Origin: a virus | DNA length: 56,815 bases | Reading direction: 5' to 3' (one strand) | IMG/VR virus record: IMGVR_UViG_3300031952_000019 | Span: 1 to 56,815 of that record | Shown here: one piece after another, positions 6,566 through 14,532 of the stretch | Position numbering within the stretch: the stretch's first letter is position 1 | How the letters are laid out: the number at the start of each line of letters is the position of its first letter | Program-made: the position numbers and the translations under genes | The notes under the pieces: generated by a model | Database searches by the model: none | What the model was told of the DNA's origin: nothing | Seen by the model: only the letters and a program-made list of their open reading frames with translations

Positions 6566-6576
6566 AAGGAGAAATT

Positions 6577-6984
6577 ATGAATGGAGAAAGAGTCACGATT
6601 ACGTATTTGATGTTGATGATCAGTTGGCCAATTTTAAACAGGCTGCTTGCCGAGCCGCTGTTGCCAAAAGGGGCTTATGCCTTGGGAAGAAATGTGAACG
6701 CCTTGTTTCCATTTTTCAAAGAAATGTATGATAAGCAGCAAGAATTGGTTAAAAAACATGGAACTTTTGCTGCAGAAAAACAACAATGGATTGTTGACAA
6801 GGACACACCAGAGCTGGTTTCCGAATATAATCTTTTTAAAGCACAAACATTTGAAACAACATTAATGAAAATTGAACTCAAAAATCTCATCGCTCCAATC
6901 ACAGCGCAAGAGATGGATGCAATTTCATTTTTGATTTGTGAGGACAAAATTCTATTAGAGATGGGTTCCACTCTTCTTCAATAA
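6577..6984 (+). CDS. Small helical phage protein, DUF1617-like pattern
   Basis: The 135-residue product has a pattern (LPKGAYALGRNVNALFPFF, then KQQELVKKHG, then a conserved EL-x-x-LI region) that resembles small phage proteins of the DUF1617 type, which are found near tail or early genes. That resemblance is from memory of the pattern only. The ATG at 6577 has AAGGAG upstream; the earlier in-frame start at 6553 overlaps the previous gene and lacks it. Confidence 0.65.
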   Translation: MNGERVTITYLMLMISWPILNRLLAEPLLPKGAYALGRNVNALFPFFKEMYDKQQELVKKHGTFAAEKQQWIVDKDTPELVSEYNLFKAQTFETTLMKIELKNLIAPITAQEMDAISFLICEDKILLEMGSTLLQ

Positions 6985-7003
6985 CAATAAAAAGGATTTT
7001 TAT

Positions 7004-7312
7004 ATGAAAGCAACAATTTATAAAGGAAAATTAAGGATTGATCCACAAACGATACAAGAGAGTGACTCTTTGATGCGATGGTATGGAAAGGAAAAAACCT
7101 ATCCAATGATCCTTAACTTTACCAAAAAGAATCATCCAAATACAAAGCTTACCGATTCATTGTTGAGAAAGGTTTTTTCCATTTTAAATGGAATTGACAA
7201 GTGTGAGTTGTCTCACGTGGCAGGTTGGTGGGAAACTAGTGAAGGGGCAACATTCGGCAGGAATAAAATCAAACTTATCAAAGCAGCTTTCAGCGAATTC
7301 GAAGGTGAATAA
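7004..7312 (+). CDS. Unknown small protein
   Basis: The 102-residue product begins MKATIYKGKLRIDPQ, with a beta-like start and then helices. It includes VAGWWETSEGATFGRNK in the second half. AAGGA precedes the ATG. The downstream gene starts only one base after its stop codon. No family is recognised. Confidence 0.65.
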   Translation: MKATIYKGKLRIDPQTIQESDSLMRWYGKEKTYPMILNFTKKNHPNTKLTDSLLRKVFSILNGIDKCELSHVAGWWETSEGATFGRNKIKLIKAAFSEFEGE

Positions 7313-7313
7313 A

Positions 7314-7673
7314 ATGAAATGCAAATTGACTAACTGTAAGGATAAGGACAATTGCGCGATAAAGGATGACCCATGGGGAGGCGTCATTTGCGACCCTTAT
7401 AAAAAATACATTGATCAAGATCATGTGCAATGGAAGGGAAGAGAAATACCATTTTCATACTTAGGAGTAAATATGGAAGAAATTCTTTTTGAAAAAGAAC
7501 TTTACAAGGATTCCATTGAAGATAGAAATTCTTTAATCTTTCAATTATATTTTTTGGACAGGAAGAAAGTAAAGGATATTTCTATTCATGTTGGGATGAG
7601 TGAAATTACAGTTTACAAATTTATTCAAAAAGTAAAAAACCAATTTAAAAGAAAGCAGAGGGAAATGAAATGA
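7314..7673 (+). CDS. Sigma-like helix-turn-helix protein, possible late activator
   Basis: The 119-residue product has an N-terminal cysteine part (MKCKLTNCKDKDNC ... VIC) and a C-terminal segment (residues ~75-115) with the spacing of a sigma-70 region 4 helix-turn-helix: SLIFQLYFLDRKKVKDIS, then VGMSEITVYKFIQKVKNQF. ArpU/RinA-type phage activators of late genes use the same fold and sit just before the terminase genes, as here, so a role in switching on the packaging and head genes is plausible. The start at 7314 follows GAAGGTGA; longer in-frame starts fall inside the previous gene. Confidence 0.6.
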   Translation: MKCKLTNCKDKDNCAIKDDPWGGVICDPYKKYIDQDHVQWKGREIPFSYLGVNMEEILFEKELYKDSIEDRNSLIFQLYFLDRKKVKDISIHVGMSEITVYKFIQKVKNQFKRKQREMK

Positions 7674-7921
7674 AATATATTAGCAATTTCCACAACAGAG
7701 AAGAAAGATACCTTCGCAAAGGAGACTGGCACAAACATTTTGCATGGCTTCCTGTTAATGTTGGGTTAACAGATGAACAAAAGCATATAAAGATTTGGCT
7801 GGAGTTTGTGGAAAGAAGATCAATATCATCTATGGTTGATTTTCACAATCGCAAACTTGATTACGAATACAGAGAGATCATATGGTGTTGGAAAGATAAA
7901 TCATTATCAAACAAATTATAA
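7670..7921 (+). CDS. Unknown small protein
   Basis: The 83-residue product is rich in tryptophan, tyrosine and charged residues (KGDWHKHFAWLP, YREIIWCWKDK). Its ATG overlaps the previous stop (ATGA), which argues for coupling with the helix-turn-helix gene. No family is recognised. Confidence 0.65.
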   Translation: MKYISNFHNREERYLRKGDWHKHFAWLPVNVGLTDEQKHIKIWLEFVERRSISSMVDFHNRKLDYEYREIIWCWKDKSLSNKL

Positions 7922-7937
7922 ATTATAGGAGAACAAA

Positions 7938-8090
7938 ATGAACTATTTATTTTTATCAGAATCCATTAAAGGATTTGTCATTCCTAAGAAATACTCTTTT
8001 GCCCCATTGGATTTGTTCCTGTATGTACTGGCGATATTCTTATTGGGGGTACTTGTAGGTGAAGTAGGCATAGCATTAATAGCTTTTTAA
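7938..8090 (+). CDS. Small membrane protein
   Basis: The 50-residue product begins MNYLFLSESIKGF and has one long hydrophobic segment (LDLFLYVLAIFLLGVLVG) ending in a short apolar tail. A TAGGAGAAC site precedes the ATG. It is the last gene before the packaging module. The function is unknown. Confidence 0.65.
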   Translation: MNYLFLSESIKGFVIPKKYSFAPLDLFLYVLAIFLLGVLVGEVGIALIAF

Positions 8091-8154
8091 TACATTTTAT
8101 AAACCATAAAAATTAGAAGCTGTTTAATATCAAATAGTTAAAAACAAAACTGAA

Positions 8155-8160
8155 TATAAT
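8155..8160 (+). promoter_or_regulatory. Possible -10 box upstream of the terminase genes
   Basis: The only sizeable gap before the packaging genes (8091-8196) contains TATAAT in a TGAATATAAT context, but no -35 box at 16-18 bases. If it works, it would probably need an activator, such as the product of 7314-7673. Confidence 0.3.
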
Positions 8161-8196
8161 CATATAAATATGTAGGAAAGAATAAAAATAATTATT

Positions 8197-8898
8197 ATGA
8201 TTACAAGAAGAAAGAAATTTGAGACAAAGGAAGAGTTAAAGATAAGACGAATGGGCAACATAAAAAATGTTGTTAAGAAAAATATAAAAGATATGACTGA
8301 AATGACAAATGCTGGAGTTAATCCATCCGATAGGGCAAACTTAACACCACATGAGCTGAAATTTGTTTTAGAGTACATGAAAGATTATGTGGCGGCTTAC
8401 GCGGCAGAGCGAAGTGGTTATAGTGCACAAATGGGATATCTTCTTTTAAAGAAGCCAAAAGTGTTGGCGGCGATTGACAGTTACGAAAAGAACTTAGCTA
8501 CAAGATTTATTTTCTCCAAGAACAAAGTGTTGAAGGAATTATCGTTAATATCAAATTCTGACATAAGTGACTATGTGGAAATAATAGATGGGAAAACTTA
8601 TTTGAAGGACACAAAGGATTTACTACCTCAAATAAGTAGAGCAATTAAAAAAGTGAGGGGAACAAGAAAAGTAACAGCCATTAAAGACAGCAAGGGAAAT
8701 TACACCGGAGAAGATATATTAGACGACAAAATAGAAATTGAGCTTTATGATAAAATACAAGCTCTCCAGTTGATGGGGAAAGAGTTAAACATGTTTAAGG
8801 ATAAAACAGAAATTACAGGAGCAAACGGAAGTCCATTACTTCCTGTAAAATTGGTGCTAGATTTCGGTGCTGAAACGGCGATAGCAAGTGGAGAATGA
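8197..8898 (+). CDS. terS: Terminase small subunit (Terminase_2-like)
   Basis: The 233-residue product matches the layout of PBSX-type small terminases: a basic N-terminus, the LTPHELKFVLEYMKDYVAAYAAERSGYS region (a helix-turn-helix that binds the packaging site, residues ~50-77), then KKPKVLAAID, and a central helical part for oligomerisation. It would recognise phage DNA and regulate the large subunit, which starts 11 bases before this gene ends. The ATG at 8197 has only a distant AGGAAAG; an in-frame ATG at 8251 is the alternative start. Confidence 0.85.
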   Translation: MITRRKKFETKEELKIRRMGNIKNVVKKNIKDMTEMTNAGVNPSDRANLTPHELKFVLEYMKDYVAAYAAERSGYSAQMGYLLLKKPKVLAAIDSYEKNLATRFIFSKNKVLKELSLISNSDISDYVEIIDGKTYLKDTKDLLPQISRAIKKVRGTRKVTAIKDSKGNYTGEDILDDKIEIELYDKIQALQLMGKELNMFKDKTEITGANGSPLLPVKLVLDFGAETAIASGE

Positions 8899-10093
8899 AA
8901 TAAGGATAAAATGTCCTCCGATATTTTCCCCCTTGTCAGAGGCGCACAGATACAAAAGCTTTTATGGTGGAAGAGGTGGAGCCAAAAGTTGGGCATTTGC
9001 AAGGACATTATTAGCAATAGCAGCAACAAGAAAAGTAAGAGTGTTATGTACAAGAGAGTTTCAATCATCAATAGCGGAGTCGGTGCATAAATTGTTGAGT
9101 ACGCAAATTGAAAGATTACAATTGAATCCTTATTATACGATACAGAAGAATTCAATTGTGAGCACGATGGGTAGCGAGTTTTTATTTAAGGGTTTACGAT
9201 TTAATGTGCAGGAAATAAAATCCTTGGAAGATATTGACATTGCATGGGTCGAAGAAGCGCAGAGCACTTCTGAAGAGAGTTGGAAGGTATTAATCCCAAC
9301 AATAAGGAAAAAGGACAGTGAGATATGGTTGAGTTGGAATACAGGGGAAGTGAAAGATCCAACTTACCAGAGATTTGTTGTGAAACCACCTCCGGATTGC
9401 GTGAGTGTGAAAGTGGGTTGGCAAGACAATCCCTATTTCCCAGAAGTGTTGATGAAGGAAAAAGATTATTTGAAGAGAGTGGATCCAGATGCTTATGACA
9501 ACATATGGGAAGGGAATCCATTATCAATATCCAATTCATGTATTTTTAAAGGTAAATATGTTGAAGCAGAGTTTGAAGCTCCTGAAGGTACGAGATTTTT
9601 TTATGGGGCAGACTGGGGATTCAGCAACGATCCGACGGTTTTGCTTCGCTCTTACATAGAAGATAAGAAATTATTTGTTGATCACTGTGCATATGGAGTT
9701 GGTGTTGAGCTAGATGAGTTGCCAAAGTTGTTTGAGGCAGTTCCTGAGAGCAAAGAATGGACAATAAAAGCAGATAACAGTCGGCCAGAAACGATCAGTT
9801 ATGTAAGGAAGAAACATGGATACAAGATTGAACCGGCAAAGAAGTGGAGCGGCAGCGTGGAAGATGGAGTCTCCTATCTCAAGAAATTTGAGGAAATTGT
9901 GGTTCACGCACGTTGCAAGCACGTATTGGAAGAGTTTAAGCTTTATTCTTACAAACAAGATACGAAAACTGGTGAGACACTTCCAATTATTTTAGACAAG
10001 CACAATCACTGTATGGATGCCTTGCGTTATTCTCTTGATGGATATATTACTGGTGGGAAAACAAACTGGAGTGCATTTTTAGGAGAACAATGA
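8888..10093 (+). CDS. terL: Terminase large subunit (Terminase_3 family)
   Basis: This is the packaging motor. The 401-residue product has the Walker A motif YGGRGGAKS (residues 26-34), the Walker B region IDIAWVEEAQ (~115-124), and a C-terminal RNase H-like nuclease with GADWGF, the ADNSRPE segment and the HNHCMDALRY end motif that supply the metal-binding acids. The order and length fit PBSX/Terminase_3 enzymes. It starts at GTG 8888, overlapping terS. All key residues seem present, so it should be active. Confidence 0.95.
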   Translation: MENEIRIKCPPIFSPLSEAHRYKSFYGGRGGAKSWAFARTLLAIAATRKVRVLCTREFQSSIAESVHKLLSTQIERLQLNPYYTIQKNSIVSTMGSEFLFKGLRFNVQEIKSLEDIDIAWVEEAQSTSEESWKVLIPTIRKKDSEIWLSWNTGEVKDPTYQRFVVKPPPDCVSVKVGWQDNPYFPEVLMKEKDYLKRVDPDAYDNIWEGNPLSISNSCIFKGKYVEAEFEAPEGTRFFYGADWGFSNDPTVLLRSYIEDKKLFVDHCAYGVGVELDELPKLFEAVPESKEWTIKADNSRPETISYVRKKHGYKIEPAKKWSGSVEDGVSYLKKFEEIVVHARCKHVLEEFKLYSYKQDTKTGETLPIILDKHNHCMDALRYSLDGYITGGKTNWSAFLGEQ

Positions 10094-10109
10094 TCATGAG
10101 CGAACAATA

Positions 10110-10127
10110 TAATATAATATTATATTA
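10110..10127. repeat. Perfect 18-bp AT palindrome
   Basis: TAATATAATATTATATTA is its own reverse complement. It lies in the 53-base gap between the large terminase and the next gene, upstream of a GGAGAG ribosome site. Its role is unknown; in mRNA it would be only a weak hairpin. Confidence 0.6.
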
Positions 10128-10146
10128 ATGGAGAGAAATAAATAAT

Positions 10147-10578
10147 TTGTTACTACAAGATTTAGAAATAAAGAATGGCAGAGTAATTACCAAGGATCAG
10201 AAAAGAGAAATTAACTTTCAAGGGTTGCTGATTGTGATTGAAAACGAAAAGGGATCCATCAGACAGTGGGAGCATGACGGAGAAAAAGGAGAGACAAAGA
10301 TGATCTATCCTTATGGCTTTATAAAAGGTTCTTTAGGCAAAGATGGTGAAGGTGTTGATTGTTTTGTTGGGGACGACAAATATGTTCCCAATACTTATAT
10401 GATTTACTCGACTCATACCAAAGGATTTGATACAAAAGAAGAAAAAGTGATGCTAGGGTTTGATTCAAAGGAATCAGCGAGTGAAGCTTATTTGCTTCAT
10501 TACAATGATCAAAAGTTTTTAGGTGAAGTTGTAGAATTGCCAATGTATTTATTTAAGGAAACATTAGAGTATAAATAA
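10147..10578 (+). CDS. Phage InPase-like domain protein
   Basis: The 143-residue product has the signature of the phage inorganic-pyrophosphatase-like domain (InPase, Pfam PF18823 from memory): YPYGFIKGSLGKDGEGVDCF, then KVMLGFDSKESASEAYLLHY, then FLGEVVELP. These domains accompany portal and head genes in many phages; their in vivo role is unclear. It starts at TTG 10147, with GGAGAG 11 bases upstream; no better start lies close. The stop overlaps the portal start (TAATG). Confidence 0.8.
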   Translation: MLLQDLEIKNGRVITKDQKREINFQGLLIVIENEKGSIRQWEHDGEKGETKMIYPYGFIKGSLGKDGEGVDCFVGDDKYVPNTYMIYSTHTKGFDTKEEKVMLGFDSKESASEAYLLHYNDQKFLGEVVELPMYLFKETLEYK

Positions 10579-12314
10579 TGACACTGAAACGAAGGCAAAG
10601 ATTGACTACAGATAAGAATTTTGTGATGGACAAGAAGGTAAAAGATTCCTTTACCAATTTCAATTCTAAACTGGGATTGGGCACCGACAACCAATTATCT
10701 GGAAGTTATTATTCATTGAACAACATGATCAGCCGCAACCACGTGGAGTTGGAAGCCTGTTACCGTTCGTCATGGCTGGTTGGGGCTACTGTGGATTATA
10801 TAGCAGAAGATATGACTAAGTGCGGAGTCACTTTCCAAACAGAAATGGAACCGGATGATGTACAGAAGATGCAGGTAAGCATTAGCCAGCATGCAATATG
10901 GGAATGTTTTTGTGACACAATCAAATGGGCAAGGCTTTATGGTGGCGCAATAGCTGTTATCCTCATAGATGGCGCAAAATATGACACCCCGCTAGAAATA
11001 GAAAAAGTTGGTGAAGATAAATTTCAAGGTCTTTTAGTTTTGGACAGATGGATGATTCAACCTTCTTTTGATCTTTTGATTAAAGAGATGGGAAAAGATT
11101 TGGGCATGCCAGAATTTTATCAAGTCATTCCGGCAGCAACAGGAATCCCTTTATTGAAGGTTCATCATTCAAGAGTATTGCGATTTGATGGAATTAAGCT
11201 CCCCTATTACCAGAAGGTGGCAGAGAATTTGTGGGGGTTGTCTGTTGTAGAAAGAATGCTGGATAGATTGATGGCATATGATTCAGCCTCATTAGGAGCC
11301 GCTCAGTTAATTTATAAAGCATATCTAAGAGTAATACAGGTAGAAGGATTCAGAGACGCTTTATCCACTGGTGGTAAGGAGGAGCAAGCTGTTATTAAAC
11401 AGTTTCAATACATGCGACAGATGCAATCAATAGAAGGAATAACTTTATTAGATGCTAAGGATACATTTGCTACACATGTTTATAATTTTAGTGGAGTATC
11501 TGATTTATTAATGCAATTCGGTCAGCAAATAAGTGGTGCAACGGAAATTCCATTGGTGAGGTTATTTGGTCAGAGTCCTGCTGGGTTGAGCAGTACTGGA
11601 GAAGCTGATCTAAGAAATTATTATGATGCAATAAATAAGAAGCAAGAAAATCAATTGCGACCTAAACTTGATAAATTGTTCAAAATTATTTCCATGTCGA
11701 CACTAGGAAAATCATTGCCTGAAGATTTCGAGTTCACATTTAATCCTTTATGGCAGATGAATGATTCTGAAAAATCAAATATTACAACTACTGATGCTGC
11801 TTCCATAGGGAATGTATTTGGTGCTGGCTTAATCAGTAAAGAAGTCGCGCTGAAAGAGTTGTTGCAACAAAGCAGATTAACTGGAAGGTTTACCAACATT
11901 ACTGAAAAAGACATCACCAAAGCTAAGGAAGAGGACGAGAACAAGGTTCCTTTAAGTATGTCTGAAGAAAAACCATTGGAAGAGAAAGCCCCTGAATTGC
12001 AGGAAGAGCAACAAGAGCCAGAAGAAATACCTAAAGAAGAATCATTATCTGAAGAAATGAAGACTCCAGAGATGGAGAAGAACAATACTAAAGATAGAAT
12101 TTCTTTTAGGGATATTAAAGACAAATGGTTGGCGGCAAAGAAAATTGTCAGGAATAATTTGTTTAAAGATGCTGAAGGGAAATCGAATACAGAAATGAAA
12201 CGTTTGTTATTGATAACAAATAAAGAACGTGGTGTAAAAGAAGGCGAAAGCGATTACGAATTTCATAAAGAAATATTGCTATCTTCATTGCCGAATAAAA
12301 CTGATGACAAATAA
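10578..12314 (+). CDS. Portal protein (DUF1073 type)
   Basis: The 578-residue product forms the dodecameric ring at the capsid vertex through which DNA passes. The DUF1073 character is seen in the N-terminal RNHVELEACYRSSWLVG region, WARLYGGAIAVILIDG (~115-130), the LDRWMIQP and HHSRVLRFDG segments, and the hallmark LFGQSPAGLSSTGEADLRNY (~335-354). A glutamate-rich, low-complexity tail (~465-515) and a helical C-terminal part follow, longer than most family members. It is followed by the minor head protein, as is usual. Confidence 0.92.
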   Translation: MTLKRRQRLTTDKNFVMDKKVKDSFTNFNSKLGLGTDNQLSGSYYSLNNMISRNHVELEACYRSSWLVGATVDYIAEDMTKCGVTFQTEMEPDDVQKMQVSISQHAIWECFCDTIKWARLYGGAIAVILIDGAKYDTPLEIEKVGEDKFQGLLVLDRWMIQPSFDLLIKEMGKDLGMPEFYQVIPAATGIPLLKVHHSRVLRFDGIKLPYYQKVAENLWGLSVVERMLDRLMAYDSASLGAAQLIYKAYLRVIQVEGFRDALSTGGKEEQAVIKQFQYMRQMQSIEGITLLDAKDTFATHVYNFSGVSDLLMQFGQQISGATEIPLVRLFGQSPAGLSSTGEADLRNYYDAINKKQENQLRPKLDKLFKIISMSTLGKSLPEDFEFTFNPLWQMNDSEKSNITTTDAASIGNVFGAGLISKEVALKELLQQSRLTGRFTNITEKDITKAKEEDENKVPLSMSEEKPLEEKAPELQEEQQEPEEIPKEESLSEEMKTPEMEKNNTKDRISFRDIKDKWLAAKKIVRNNLFKDAEGKSNTEMKRLLLITNKERGVKEGESDYEFHKEILLSSLPNKTDDK

Positions 12315-12331
12315 ATATGGCGTAACAATTA

Positions 12332-13213
12332 ATGAAGGTGGGGCATTCAGAGAATAAAATGAAAAAAGATAACATACTTACATTTGATAAATTAACTTCT
12401 GTGGAACAGAGATATGAAACTGATTTATATCAAGTGTCCACTGAAGTGAATAAGCTTATTAATGCTTACGATCCTAATGAGCTTGATCAAATGGAAGAGT
12501 TAATAGATAAGCTCTTTGATTATTCAGAAAAGATAACAGATTGGGCAACTAACACAGCTAATAAGATTGTTGATCAATTGGACAAGAACAGTAAGCAGGA
12601 ATGGGAAAAGCACAGTAAGAGAATGTCGTTTGCAATGAAACAGGAATTAACGAAAGCAGATACTGGAATTGCTTTAAAGAAGTTCATGGATGATAATGTT
12701 TATTTGATTAAATCACTTCCAAGTGAAGCTGCAAAGAGGATTCATCAAATCATTTACAAGAACCTTTACACTGGTGAATTGAGAGCGGCTGGATTGACAA
12801 AAGAGATAATGAAGACAAAGGATATTACAAAGAATAGAGCAGCCACTATTGCTAGAACTGAAATTAGTAGAGCAGCAACAGGATTAACAAAAGCAAGAAG
12901 CGAAGCTATAAATATTTATTGGTTCATCTGGCGCAGCACGAAGGACATTAGGACAAGAAAGGCACATAAATTATTGAACGGAGTACTCGTCAACTATAGC
13001 GATCCTCCTTCTCCCGAAAGTTTGATTGGAGAAAAGTCTTACGGATATTATCTGCCGGGAGCAATCTTCAATTGCCGTTGTTACGCGGCACCTTTGATCA
13101 GGATCGACGATATTTCGTGGCCTGCTAAAGTGTATCGCAACGACAAAATAGAACGAATGGCCAGAAACAAGTTTGTTGAATTAACCGAAGGCCAATATAG
13201 ATTGGCTGCATAA
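12332..13213 (+). CDS. Minor head protein (Mu gpF-like)
   Basis: The 293-residue product has the Phage_Mu_F arrangement in its second half: ATIARTEISRAATG (~173-186), IWRSTKDIRTRKAHKLLNG (~203-221) and PGAIFNCRCYAAPL (~248-261), the conserved C-R-C end. In related phages this protein is packaged in the head near the portal. The N-terminal half is helical and charged. The start is uncertain: ATG 12332 or ATG 12359, and neither has a strong ribosome site. Confidence 0.88.
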   Translation: MKVGHSENKMKKDNILTFDKLTSVEQRYETDLYQVSTEVNKLINAYDPNELDQMEELIDKLFDYSEKITDWATNTANKIVDQLDKNSKQEWEKHSKRMSFAMKQELTKADTGIALKKFMDDNVYLIKSLPSEAAKRIHQIIYKNLYTGELRAAGLTKEIMKTKDITKNRAATIARTEISRAATGLTKARSEAINIYWFIWRSTKDIRTRKAHKLLNGVLVNYSDPPSPESLIGEKSYGYYLPGAIFNCRCYAAPLIRIDDISWPAKVYRNDKIERMARNKFVELTEGQYRLAA

Positions 13214-13259
13214 ATAGGGTCAGAAAAAACTTTGCATAAGTTTAGTGGAGGAAATAAAA

Positions 13260-14153
13260 ATGTTATTGAGCGAAAAATATGAAGTACGGAATGGAAGAAT
13301 AGTCGTCAAGGATTTTAAAACAAGATATATAGGTTATGCTACCGATGGCTACGATGCAGAGATAAAAAAGATGCTAATGGGCGACGAAGAGAACATATCT
13401 TACGAAGAGTTGATGAAGGCTTACCGAGAAACTGGTAATGAGCATTTTCTGGAACGAGCAAAGAAGTTGAAGGCTGAAGGGAAAGATTCTAAAGATGAAG
13501 AAGATTTTTACACCAAAGACCCATTGAAAGAAGGATCAAGCAAAGAAATCATTGTTGAAAACATCGCCGAGATGGTCAAGTCCGGCCATCCACAAGAGCA
13601 AGCGGTTGCTGCTGCTTATATTAAAGCTGGGAAGAGTAAAGACTCAAAGACAAGGGATGCCGAATTTTATTACAGAAAATATATAATTAATACAGGCAAA
13701 GATAAAAACGGCTGGTATGCAGAAGCAACAAATGGAGAAAGGACTATCAGCGACAGAGGCGAGATAGAGCCAGAAGTGATTGATAGGATTAAAAAGAGAA
13801 TTGATTCTTCTACCAAAGACTCCAAGACCAAAGATCAAATCAAGCTTTATAAAGATAGAGCAGCAAAAGCAAGATCAATGGGTTATGATGCAGAACCTTA
13901 CTTAAGAGCAGCAAGAAAACTGGAAAAGGACACTGACATTATAATTAATGTGAATGCCGAAGGAGAGAAAGCAGCAGTTTCTCAAATTGAAGAGAATGTA
14001 ATTTATTCTAATAACATTGAGTATAAAGGTTACACGATGAAGCAAGTGGTGGAGACTGGAGAGATTGATATCTTTTCTCCTGGTGGTGTTAAGATAAAGC
14101 ACGCAGGAAGTTATGAATTAGGAAAAACTTTTATTGATAACTTAGGACAGTAG
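13260..14153 (+). CDS. Head-module protein with HP-x-x-QAVA motif
   Basis: The 297-residue product begins [19 protein letters not shown] and includes [20 protein letters not shown] (~100-120), a motif found in many small phage head-region proteins. It also has several lysine/aspartate/serine-rich linkers ([16 protein letters not shown]) that look like joints between short domains. It may be a minor virion protein. The ATG at 13260 has a GGAGG site; an upstream GTG has none. Confidence 0.65.
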   Translation: MLLSEKYEVRNGRIVVKDFKTRYIGYATDGYDAEIKKMLMGDEENISYEELMKAYRETGNEHFLERAKKLKAEGKDSKDEEDFYTKDPLKEGSSKEIIVENIAEMVKSGHPQEQAVAAAYIKAGKSKDSKTRDAEFYYRKYIINTGKDKNGWYAEATNGERTISDRGEIEPEVIDRIKKRIDSSTKDSKTKDQIKLYKDRAAKARSMGYDAEPYLRAARKLEKDTDIIINVNAEGEKAAVSQIEENVIYSNNIEYKGYTMKQVVETGEIDIFSPGGVKIKHAGSYELGKTFIDNLGQ

Positions 14154-14154
14154 A

Positions 14155-14517
14155 ATGGCTATTGAAGTCACAACAGTATTGCCGGCCAATGAAGCAAGGG
14201 CGACTATTTATCGGGGAAAGAACTTTACCGAAGTAAAGTTTCTGAGGCCAGACGGGTCTGTCATTTCTGGAATGCCAGTAGTTGTAACTGGTATGATTCC
14301 AATGCCTACTTTCGTTAAATATTCTCTTAGATCGGATAGCACATCTCAAGATGGGTATATTTACATTGGAGAGGCTTCGATAGGGGAATCAGAAACTGCG
14401 GCTGTTTGGAGAATACAAAGAGTGGTACTTTTGCCAATACTTACTGTAACATGGGCATTGGGAAATTCTGATTTTTCCAATAAGTGGAGTGATAGATTGA
14501 TTTTAAGTTATTTGTAG
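14155..14517 (+). CDS. Unknown protein, probable virion component
   Basis: The 120-residue product is beta-rich (FTEVKFLRPDGSVISGM, AAVWRIQRVVLLPILTVTW) with no recognised domain. It begins one base after the previous stop and precedes the LamG protein. Its position in the head module suggests a virion part, but this is inference. Confidence 0.6.
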   Translation: MAIEVTTVLPANEARATIYRGKNFTEVKFLRPDGSVISGMPVVVTGMIPMPTFVKYSLRSDSTSQDGYIYIGEASIGESETAAVWRIQRVVLLPILTVTWALGNSDFSNKWSDRLILSYL

Positions 14518-14532
14518 TAATGGAGTAAGGCA

